This document shows positions 16,258-22,916 of a stretch of DNA of 23,434 nucleotides, piece after piece. The notes under the pieces are model-generated. The model saw only the letters and a list, made by a program, of their open reading frames with translations, was not told the DNA's origin and ran no database searches. The DNA is from Chitinophagaceae bacterium UBA3961 (lineage in GTDB: Bacteria; Bacteroidota; Bacteroidia; Chitinophagales; Chitinophagaceae), in NCBI GenBank assembly GCA_002385265.1, contig DGDD01000169.1, positions 1 through 23,434 of the forward strand. The letters run 5' to 3'. A program made the position numbers and the translations under genes. How positions within the stretch are numbered: position 1 is the stretch's first letter; the number at the start of each line of letters is the position of its first letter.

Positions 16258-16287
16258 CAAGGCGATCGGGAACGATCGCCTTGTTTT
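16258..16287 (+). terminator. Strong hairpin with T-tract between dnaB and rsmE
   Basis: CAAGGCGATCG (16258-16268) and CGATCGCCTTG (16273-16283) form a perfect 11-bp stem closed by a GGAA (GNRA) loop, followed by TTTT (16284-16287). It has the form of an intrinsic terminator for dnaB, but its stem ends only eight bases before the rsmE ATG (16292), so it may also block or modulate rsmE expression. On the minus strand no T-tract follows. Confidence 0.8.
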
Positions 16288-16291
16288 GTAT

Positions 16292-17005
16292 ATGGCTGCT
16301 CCATTTTTTTATATTGCCGATAGTCCAATTGTGAATCAAAGTTTGGTGCTTGATGAGGAGAACTCTCGTCATGTGGTTTCTGTATTGAGAATGGAAGAAG
16401 GCGAAGCCTTGCAGCTAACAGACGGTAAGGGCAATTTGTATCAGGCCAGGTTAGATCATGCACATAAGAAGAAGGCCTCGGTGGTTATTGAGTCGTCTAC
16501 CTTTCAAGAGAAAGCCTTGTATAGAAGAGGAGTTGCTGTAGGATTGTTGAAACAATCGGCTCGTTTTGAGTGGTTTTTAGAGAAAGCCACTGAAATGGGT
16601 ATTACAGATATTATTCCATTGATCACCGACAGAACGGAGCGCCAGCATTTTCGGAAAGATCGAATGATGGGGGTATTGGTAAGTGCTTTGATTCAAAGTC
16701 AACAAGTATGGTTGCCCGAATTGTTGGATCCAATAGAGTTGGAGGCCTTCCCCTGGGAGCACTGGAGCCATGCATCTATTAGCATTGCTCATTGCGAAGA
16801 ACGAGTAAAGATTCCTTTTGCTGAGCAAGTTCAAAAAACAATCGGCGACAAAATCATATTAATTGGTCCGGAGGGAGATTTTTCTCTTGAAGAAATTCAA
16901 ACAGCTGTTTCAAAAGGAGCAACTGAAGTGAGTTTGGGCGAAACAAGACTGAGAACAGAAACGGCTGCCATGGTAGCAGCCGCCTTATTGGTTCAAATAC
17001 ATTAG
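16292..17005 (+). CDS. rsmE: 16S rRNA (uracil-1498-N3)-methyltransferase RsmE
   Basis: A SPOUT-class SAM-dependent enzyme that methylates U1498 of 16S rRNA. The ~237 residues fit the family. The N-terminal PUA-like domain contains FFYIADS, HVVSVLRMEEGEALQLTDGKG and KKKASVVIE. The SPOUT domain has QSARFEWFLEKATEMGI, PLITDRTERQH, SALIQSQQVWLPEL, and the trefoil-knot SAM site ILIGPEGDFSLEEI and LGETRLRTETAAM. I chose ATG 16292; the frame is also open from TTG 16286. The start lies eight bases after a terminator-like hairpin. The stop codon overlaps that of the convergent terC gene by four bases. Confidence 0.94.
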   Translation: MAAPFFYIADSPIVNQSLVLDEENSRHVVSVLRMEEGEALQLTDGKGNLYQARLDHAHKKKASVVIESSTFQEKALYRRGVAVGLLKQSARFEWFLEKATEMGITDIIPLITDRTERQHFRKDRMMGVLVSALIQSQQVWLPELLDPIELEAFPWEHWSHASISIAHCEERVKIPFAEQVQKTIGDKIILIGPEGDFSLEEIQTAVSKGATEVSLGETRLRTETAAMVAAALLVQIH

Positions 17006-17799
17006 TGAGCCATATCACTCTCCGGTTTTGATTCGGGAAGTTGTGGTTCATTCAGTTTTACTACTCTTCTTTTTTCTTTTTTACGCATCCACATATTCAT
17101 CAGTTCTACGCCAAAGCTGAATGCCATTGCGAAGTAGATGTATCCTTTGTCGATATGACTTCCATGAACGGGCTCTAATCCTTCGAAGAAAAGGCTGAAA
17201 CCAACCATTAAAAGGAAAGATAAGGCCAACATTTTAAGTGTTGGGTGTTTGTGTATGAATACAGAAATTCTATCAGCAAAAAAGAACATTACGATCATGG
17301 CGATGATCACTGCAATGATCATTACGGTAACAATTTTCGCCAAACCAACGGCTGTGATGATAGAGTCGAATGAAAATACGGTATCAACAATCAGGATTTG
17401 CGTGATAAGGGTTCCAAAAGAGGCCTTTTTGGCTTCTCCAGCACTTTCTTCTTCTCCTTCTAATTTGTGGTGAATTTCTTTTACGGTTTTGTATAGCAAG
17501 AAGATACCACCCACAAACATGATCACATTTCTAAGTGTGAATCCATAACCGGTTAGGTTTTTTAGGAATTCAATTTCTCTGTTTCCATTGTTAACCAACC
17601 AGCCAATAGCCATAAGCAAACAAACGCGAATGGCGATGCCACCAAACATCCAAATACGACGCGCTTTGAGTTTTTCGGCGTCGGACATACGACCCATTAA
17701 GATGGATACGAAGATTACGTTATCAATCCCTAATACAATTTCGAGGGTAGCAAGTGTGAGTAGGCTAATTAATGCATCTACGGATAAAAGTTCACTCAT
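17002..17799 (-). CDS. TerC family integral membrane protein (putative metal exporter)
   Basis: A 265-residue membrane protein with about seven hydrophobic segments. Family signatures are the acidic intramembrane motifs LATLEIVLGIDNVIFVSIL (about 16-34) and ILIVDTVFSFDSIITAVGLA (about 135-154), each with Glu/Asp residues likely to bind metal, together with FFADRISVFIHKHPTLKMLALSFLLMVGF near the end (two parts). A charged loop rich in Glu (EGEEESAGEAKK) separates the halves. TerC-family proteins (Alx in E. coli, MeeF/MeeY in B. subtilis) are linked to manganese efflux or metalation of exported enzymes; the role here is inferred. The Lys/Arg-rich tail is cytoplasmic. Its TAA overlaps the rsmE TAG on the other strand (17002-17005). 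Confidence 0.9.
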   Translation of the reverse strand: MSELLSVDALISLLTLATLEIVLGIDNVIFVSILMGRMSDAEKLKARRIWMFGGIAIRVCLLMAIGWLVNNGNREIEFLKNLTGYGFTLRNVIMFVGGIFLLYKTVKEIHHKLEGEEESAGEAKKASFGTLITQILIVDTVFSFDSIITAVGLAKIVTVMIIAVIIAMIVMFFFADRISVFIHKHPTLKMLALSFLLMVGFSLFFEGLEPVHGSHIDKGYIYFAMAFSFGVELMNMWMRKKEKRRVVKLNEPQLPESKPESDMAH

Positions 17800-17822
17800 T
17801 GTTCTGTAGTCTTTTAAGTCGG

Positions 17823-17830
17823 CAAAATTA
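17823..17830 (-). promoter_or_regulatory. Putative terC promoter, -7 element
   Basis: On the minus strand this reads TAATTTTG, an exact TAnnTTTG match, 23 bases before the terC ATG. No -33 element at the expected spacing. Confidence 0.5.
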
Positions 17831-17971
17831 GTGTATTTACGAATTCGGGTCGGGGATTCTACGCAAAATCCTCATTTTGAACTAATTGGCACAATTTTTA
17901 AGTAGATAGAGAAGTTTAATCAACAAAATAAAGCCTATCGCCCAGATTTACATTATTGAAAACGCAACCGT

Positions 17972-18547
17972 ATGAAAAGGGTTCTTCTTTTGGGCACTAT
18001 TTTTTGGAGTATTTACGCACAAGCACAATCAGATTATAAAGTTGGAATCAAGCTTGGAGGCGGTTATGCGCATGACTTTCCGGGCATGAATGGCAATGCT
18101 GTTCACATTGAAGGGTACTTTCCTTTTTTTAAGAAAATGGAAGGGGCTATTGGATTGAAAAATATTTCCATAACCGGAATGCCTCGAACCAAAGAAGTAG
18201 AGGAATATACAAAAGCGAATACTGTTGACTTTAGCATCTATTATCTACCGATTGCTACTGATCGATCTACACTAAGAATTGGATTGGGATATTCCTTTAT
18301 TGGTTACAGTATTCGTCGCACCTATCCTGCTCCAACCAATACCGATCCTACCACACCCGTTCAAACACAAAGCTATAATTGGCCCAAAGTAGATACCAAG
18401 AGTCGCACTTCAGGGTCTATTGTAGTAGTGGAATATGCGTATCGAATTGGCAAGCTTCCTCTTTCAATAGGCGCAAGAGCCGCGTATTACAAGGCATATG
18501 ATGGGGTGAGTTTTGTGGGAGGGTTTTTGCAATACGAAATCAATTAA
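17972..18547 (+). CDS. Small outer-membrane beta-barrel-like protein
   Basis: A 191-residue exported protein. Residues 1-18 are a signal peptide ending in AQA, then mature Gln19. The remainder shows alternating hydrophobic/polar strands with many Gly, Tyr and aromatic residues (YKVGIKLGGGYAHDF, VDFSIYYLPIA, LRIGLGYSFIGYSI, SIVVVEYAYRIG, LSIGARAAYYKAYD, FVGGFLQYEIN), as in 8-strand outer-membrane barrels (porin family or OmpW-like). An Asn/Thr/Pro-rich segment (APTNTDPTTPVQTQ) is probably an external loop. No specific family was recognised; a structural or transport role in the outer membrane is inferred. A dispersed 26-bp repeat lies 11 bp after the stop. Confidence 0.75.
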   Translation: MKRVLLLGTIFWSIYAQAQSDYKVGIKLGGGYAHDFPGMNGNAVHIEGYFPFFKKMEGAIGLKNISITGMPRTKEVEEYTKANTVDFSIYYLPIATDRSTLRIGLGYSFIGYSIRRTYPAPTNTDPTTPVQTQSYNWPKVDTKSRTSGSIVVVEYAYRIGKLPLSIGARAAYYKAYDGVSFVGGFLQYEIN

Positions 18548-18994
18548 TAATTAATAAGTAATAATTAATAATGGAACAGCCGGGTAGTTAATTGGTGAAT
18601 TTGAGAGTTTGTAAATGTGGGAATGAAATAAAGAACCACGGAGGCTCGGAGCCACGGGGGTAACGAAGCGAGCATTAGCTCGCGTAGTTTAGTTCAAGCG
18701 TAAGCTTGTGCATGTTTAAAAAAGGAGAAGAACAGGGGGTAAATTAGAAACTAAAGACACCATCCTGTAAATCATGATTGCTGTTAGGTTTATTGAATGT
18801 CGGATGCTAATCTGTGAGAATCTGTTTTAATCTATTCCATCTGTGGTCAAAATTTCTAAAGCCTAAAGCCTAAACCCCAAAGCCTAACTAATCATTTAAC
18901 ATTCGGCTGCCTTGTCAATTGAATATTGCGGTTCTCCTATGTTAATTGCCGGAATAGTTGTATATTATAATCAATTATCGGCCGCAGCAGCTTC
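18548..18994. other. 447-bp intergenic region made of short repeat-like pieces
   Basis: No convincing gene. In order: the second copy of the 26-bp repeat (18559-18584); a block AACCACGGAGGCTCGGAG (18634-18651) resembling purine-rich words often seen between genes in Bacteroidota; two adjacent small hairpins, GCGAGC-atta-GCTCGC (18668-18683) and CAAGC-gtaa-GCTTG (18695-18708); a block with ATCTGTGAGAATCTG (about 18811-18825) and a related ATCTGTGG (18838-18845); and a tandem stretch built on AAAGCCTAA (about 18859-18887). The last ~100 bases should hold the promoter of the lipoprotein gene, but I saw no clear TAnnTTTG. Confidence 0.6.
18559..18584 (+). repeat. Short dispersed intergenic repeat, copy 2
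   Basis: TAATAATTAATAATG followed by GAACAGCCGGG, identical to 16117-16142 except for one base. The sequence around the two copies is otherwise different. Confidence 0.7.
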
Positions 18995-20272
18995 ATGAAG
19001 ATCATTCGTATAGCAAGTTTAATTCTGATTGTGTTTCTTTTTACGAAATGTGATAAGAAAGATGATCCTCCTATTCCTCCTGTTATAGGTATGGCAAGTA
19101 TTACTACGGTGGCTGCTTCATATGTTAGTATTGATTCTGCAATTGTTGGCGGCCTTATTACAATGAATGGCGATACTGCTAGGATCATTGAATCGGGTAT
19201 TGTGTACGATACCAATCCCAATCCCACTGTAAATAGTTATAAAACCATCAAGAACGTTGATTCCGGGACATTTACGGTTTTGCTAACCAATCTCAATCAG
19301 GCAACTACCTACTACTTCAAAGCATACATGGTGAGCTCAAGAGGCATTACCTATGGAAACTCTTTGACCTTTAAAACACTGGTAAAGAACCAGACAGATA
19401 ATATTCGCTTTATTAAAAAATTGGAAGAGTTTTATCACCAAGGAAACCCTTCGGTAACGAGTAGAATACGAACCTATACTTTTTCTTTCGACAATTTAAA
19501 CAGGCTCGTAAGTGTTGGTTTGAGGAATTATATGAGCATTGGCTTTGATACAGCCACTTGTAGTTTATTTTATCAAGGCAGTAGTCCAAAGCCTTATAAG
19601 ATCATCACTCCGGTTACCTCCACCATCAATCCGGTAAAATATGATACGGTTTATTTTACATACAATGGAGCCAATCAACTTGTTTTGGATTCATCCAATC
19701 AAACCAGTGAGCTATCGTCAACTCAAAGAATACCGGTAAAGCGTGTGTACGACCGATCTAGTTTGAGTGTTACAAGGATTGAATGGTTCAGGCCGTTTAC
19801 GTTGAATGGTTCACCGGAACTGTGGCGCTCTGATGTTATCAACAATCAGACCATTGGAATGACCACTCAATTTTATTCACCCGGGAACAATAGGGGAAAC
19901 TATGCTAAAACAGAAACCTTTACCTACAGTACTTATCGCAATCCACTTGGTGAATTAAATATTAGCGGTACTATTTTTTCTTTGATCTATCACCCAACTA
20001 ACTATGAAATATTGGGAAATTCATTTCACAAAGCGGTGTACAATTCTAATATTCTTCCCTACTATTTAGATTTCTTCTCCCAAAAAATTCCAACGAGTTT
20101 TTACCTCGGCGGATTTACTGCCAGTGATTTTTTGATCGGCGCTCAATATGATCATTTTACCGTTGCCATTACGGCTCTGCCTGGTAGTACGATTTATCCA
20201 TCCAAAATAGAAGTGAAGGGCAGTACCTCTTATCCCGACGATAGTTTTATTTATTTGTACAGTTATCAGTAG
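18995..20272 (+). CDS. Putative surface lipoprotein with an N-terminal fibronectin/Ig-like domain
   Basis: A 425-residue protein of unknown function. Residues 1-18 are a hydrophobic signal sequence followed by Cys19 (LFTKC) and KKDD. The Lys at -1 of the lipobox is atypical, but the C-x-K-K-D-D that follows resembles the Bacteroidota lipoprotein export signal, so surface display is likely (inference). Residues ~33-130 form a beta-sandwich domain with family-like motifs (ATTYYFKAYMVSSRGITYGNSLTFKT in two parts), commonly annotated as fibronectin type III or Ig-like in such proteins. The remaining ~290 residues are beta-rich, with an early segment YTFSFDNLNRLVSVG similar to YD/RHS-like or DUF4595-type repeats; I could not assign it. 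ATG at 18995 gives the best signal sequence. Confidence 0.75.
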   Translation: MKIIRIASLILIVFLFTKCDKKDDPPIPPVIGMASITTVAASYVSIDSAIVGGLITMNGDTARIIESGIVYDTNPNPTVNSYKTIKNVDSGTFTVLLTNLNQATTYYFKAYMVSSRGITYGNSLTFKTLVKNQTDNIRFIKKLEEFYHQGNPSVTSRIRTYTFSFDNLNRLVSVGLRNYMSIGFDTATCSLFYQGSSPKPYKIITPVTSTINPVKYDTVYFTYNGANQLVLDSSNQTSELSSTQRIPVKRVYDRSSLSVTRIEWFRPFTLNGSPELWRSDVINNQTIGMTTQFYSPGNNRGNYAKTETFTYSTYRNPLGELNISGTIFSLIYHPTNYEILGNSFHKAVYNSNILPYYLDFFSQKIPTSFYLGGFTASDFLIGAQYDHFTVAITALPGSTIYPSKIEVKGSTSYPDDSFIYLYSYQ

Positions 20273-20353
20273 CAGATTGAAGGGATAATACATGTATTGG
20301 TTCAACTCAGAAGATCAGTAACCCAATAATCACATCGTCGAATTCACGAATTA

Positions 20354-21394
20354 TTATTTCAGCAGTTTCTTCACAATTCCCGGTCCTTCGTAAATGAATC
20401 CGGTCCAAACTTGAATGAGGGTGCCACCTGCTTTTTTCTTTTCTGCTGCATCTTCTGCTGTGAAGATGCCTCCGGAAGCAATGATGGGAATTTTGCCTCC
20501 CGTTTTTTCGTTGATATAAGAAATCAATGCAGTTGCTTTTTCGCGAACAGGAGCACCGCTTAGTCCACCTGCACCAATTTTCTCAACGGTTGTTGTAGGG
20601 GTAATTAATTGTTCTCTCGAGATAGTGGTATTTGCTGCTACAAGCCCATCTAAATTGATTTCCAACGCAAGTTCAATTACATCATCTACTTGTGAGGGTG
20701 TTAAATCGGGTGCTATTTTCAGTAAAATGGGTTTTGGATGTGCTTGCTGTTTGTTGATGGTTTGTAAATGCGACAAAATTTTATGCAAAGCATCTTTTTC
20801 CTGAAGGGCTCTCAATCCGGGGGTATTGGGGCTGCTTACATTCACAACGAAATAATCTACCAAGTCGAACAAGGCACGGAAACAGATTTCATAGTCTTTC
20901 CAAGCATCTTCGTTCGGGGTTATTTTATTTTTTCCAATATTCCCGCCAATGATCAGAGATGATTTTGCTCCTTTTTTTTCTAGTTCTTTTGTGCGCCAGG
21001 TTTTTAGGCGATCGGCAATAAGTTTTACGCCATCGTTGTTAAAACCCATTCTATTGATGAGTGCTTTGTCGGCCGGAAGGCGAAACAAACGGGGCTTCTC
21101 ATTTCCTTCCTGTGGGAGCGGTGTAACGGTTCCTATTTCTACAAATCCGAAACCGAGGGTCTCTAATTCTCTTAGGTATCTAGCGTTCTTATCAAAACCG
21201 GCTGCCAATCCAACTTGATTTTTGAATTCAATTCCCCATACCGTTTTTGGAATTGGGTTTTTAGGCGCGAATTGATTTCTTAGCAATAAGCGGATGGGGG
21301 AAAAGCTGCAAAGAAACTGCAAGCTGTTCATAGCGAAATAATGTACTTTTTCGGCGTCGAACCAAAACAAAATAGAGCGAATAATAGCATACAT
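20354..21394 (-). CDS. pyrD: Dihydroorotate dehydrogenase (quinone), class 2
   Basis: Oxidises dihydroorotate to orotate in pyrimidine synthesis and passes electrons to the quinone pool. The 346 residues include the class 2 N-terminal membrane-associating helices (MYAIIRSILFWFDAEKVHYFAM, read in two parts). The barrel carries VGLAAGFDKNA (61-71), GFVEIGTVTPLPQEGNEKPRLFRL, INRMGFNNDG (113-122), the FVVNVSSPNTPGL active-site loop with Ser188 as the class 2 base, LLKIAPDL, and the FMN-phosphate motifs GLSGAPV, IIASGGI and QVWTGFIYEGP. The ATG matches the family's usual start (MY-x-x-x-R). A -7-like element lies only seven bases before it, so transcripts may be leaderless. The gene is divergent from the thiolase gene. 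Confidence 0.96.
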   Translation of the reverse strand: MYAIIRSILFWFDAEKVHYFAMNSLQFLCSFSPIRLLLRNQFAPKNPIPKTVWGIEFKNQVGLAAGFDKNARYLRELETLGFGFVEIGTVTPLPQEGNEKPRLFRLPADKALINRMGFNNDGVKLIADRLKTWRTKELEKKGAKSSLIIGGNIGKNKITPNEDAWKDYEICFRALFDLVDYFVVNVSSPNTPGLRALQEKDALHKILSHLQTINKQQAHPKPILLKIAPDLTPSQVDDVIELALEINLDGLVAANTTISREQLITPTTTVEKIGAGGLSGAPVREKATALISYINEKTGGKIPIIASGGIFTAEDAAEKKKAGGTLIQVWTGFIYEGPGIVKKLLK

Positions 21395-21401
21395 AGGGTT
21401 G

Positions 21402-21409
21402 CGAAGATA
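21402..21409 (-). promoter_or_regulatory. Putative pyrD promoter, -7 element
   Basis: On the minus strand this reads TATCTTCG, one mismatch from TAnnTTTG, followed by CAACCCT and the ATG. If real, transcription begins at or within a few bases of the start codon. Confidence 0.45.
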
Positions 21410-21430
21410 CGATCAAAAAAAGCATCATTA

Positions 21431-21462
21431 TTTGCTTTTACAATTGGAACCCTTTAACTTTG
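21431..21462 (+). promoter_or_regulatory. Putative promoter of the thiolase gene
   Basis: TTTG (21431-21434), a 20-base spacer and TAACTTTG (21455-21462), an exact TAnnTTTG match, fit the full Bacteroidota promoter. It gives a leader of about 43 bases before ATG 21512. Confidence 0.75.
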
Positions 21463-21511
21463 ATCTATAAAGTTGCATAAACAACTATTTTAATTCTTCA
21501 AATACAACGAT

Positions 21512-22690
21512 ATGCAAGAAGCCTATATTGTTGCAGGACTTCGTTCTGCGGTTGCCAAGTCGAAACGCGGTGGTTTTCGTTTTACGCGCCCGGATGATTT
21601 AGCCATTGATATTATTAAGCAGTTGATGGCATCTGTTCCTGCGGTGGAAGCCAATTTAGTGGATGATGTTATTGTAGGCAATGCCGTTCCGGAAGCGGAG
21701 CAGGGCTTGCAAGTTGGAAGAATTATTGCTGCCAGAGCGTTGGGTATTCAAGCGCCCGGTTTAACGGTGAACCGTTATTGTGCTTCCGGATTGGAGACGA
21801 TTGCTATGGCTACTGCTAAAATTAGGACCGGAATGGCAGAATGCATCATTGCAGGTGGAGTTGAAAGCATGAGTTTGGTACCTACGGCGGGTTGGAAAAC
21901 AGTACCAGCTTATTCTATAGCCAGTGATGAACCCGATTACTATTTGAATATGGGATTAACGGCTGAGGCTGTAGCAAAAGATTATAAAGTAAGTAGGGAA
22001 GACCAAGATGCGTTTGCCTTGGCTTCACATCAAAAGGCATTGAATGCCATAGAAAAAGGGTATTTCAAATCAGGTATTGCGCCTGTAACCGTAACTGAAG
22101 TGTATCTCGATGAGAAAATGAAAAAGCAACAGCGCAGTTATGTTGTGGATACCGATGAGGGACCTCGCGCCGATACCAATGTAGAGGCTTTGGCAAAATT
22201 GAAACCGGTATTTGCCGCGAATGGAACCGTTACTGCGGGCAATTCTTCTCAAACTTCAGACGGGGCTGCATTTGTGATGGTAATGAGTGAGCGATTGATG
22301 AAGTCGTTGGGATTGAAGCCTATTGGTCGTTTGGTGGGAAGTGCGGTAGCAGGTGTTCATCCCAGAATTATGGGAATAGGACCTGTGGCAGCCATTCCAA
22401 AAGTGCTAAAACAAACCGGGTTGAGTCAATCACAAATTGACCTTATTGAATTAAACGAAGCCTTTGCTTCTCAGAGTTTAGCTGTTATTCGTGAACTGAA
22501 TTTAGATCCTTCTATTGTAAATATTAATGGCGGCGCCATCGCATTAGGGCATCCGTTGGGTTGTACCGGCTGCAAGCTCACCATTCAGGTTCTCAACGAC
22601 CTTTCTCGGTTAAACAAAAAATATGGAATGGTGACAGCCTGTGTGGGCGGGGGCCAGGGAATTGCCGGTATTATTGAACGCATTGATTAA
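21512..22690 (+). CDS. Thiolase (acetyl-CoA C-acyltransferase / 3-ketoacyl-CoA thiolase)
   Basis: A 392-residue cytoplasmic enzyme that either cleaves 3-ketoacyl-CoA with CoA (beta-oxidation) or condenses two acetyl-CoA. The thiolase triad is complete: Cys90 in NRYCASGLETIA, His347 in GGAIALGHPLGCTG, and Cys377 in TACVGGGQG, with NEAFA preceding His347. Other signatures are EAEQGLQVGR near 61-70 and IIAGGVESMS. The length of the loop region and GPRADTNVEALAKLKPVF are more like FadA/FadI-type degradative thiolases than biosynthetic AtoB, but I cannot decide. No fadB-like partner is in the window. Preceded by a strong promoter, so probably transcribed on its own. Confidence 0.93.
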   Translation: MQEAYIVAGLRSAVAKSKRGGFRFTRPDDLAIDIIKQLMASVPAVEANLVDDVIVGNAVPEAEQGLQVGRIIAARALGIQAPGLTVNRYCASGLETIAMATAKIRTGMAECIIAGGVESMSLVPTAGWKTVPAYSIASDEPDYYLNMGLTAEAVAKDYKVSREDQDAFALASHQKALNAIEKGYFKSGIAPVTVTEVYLDEKMKKQQRSYVVDTDEGPRADTNVEALAKLKPVFAANGTVTAGNSSQTSDGAAFVMVMSERLMKSLGLKPIGRLVGSAVAGVHPRIMGIGPVAAIPKVLKQTGLSQSQIDLIELNEAFASQSLAVIRELNLDPSIVNINGGAIALGHPLGCTGCKLTIQVLNDLSRLNKKYGMVTACVGGGQGIAGIIERID

Positions 22691-22916
22691 GTGGGTTATA
22701 TGTGAAATTCCACTATCTTCGTGTTGGTTAGGTCAACTGGTAGATAGCAACTCAATCCGCATTCCTATTTTATTCGCATATTCTCACTATTAAGCAACGG
22801 TTATTGGTGTAATCAATTGTTTTTATGCCGGTAACGTGAGTATGCGTATAGAGAACTCGTAATTAGCACGTATCGTAAAAATTGATATGTGTGATTGACA
22901 ACCAGACTGGCGCCTC
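22691..22916. other. 226-bp intergenic region before the response regulator
   Basis: A possible -7 element TATCTTCG (22714-22721, plus strand) would give a leader of about 190 bases. An imperfect inverted repeat joins CGCATATTCTCAC (22775-22787) with GTGAGTATGCG (22836-22846), with two extra bases in the left arm. No terminator for the thiolase gene was seen. Confidence 0.4.

Noticed and set aside
20275..20353. Possible terminator between the lipoprotein gene and pyrD
   Set aside because: Only short, bulged pairings (GGTT/AACC and AATTC/GAATT) with no T-tract on either strand.
22725..22765. tRNA-like D-arm wording (CAACTGGTAGATAGCA)
   Set aside because: No acceptor stem, anticodon arm or T-arm sequence can be fitted around it.
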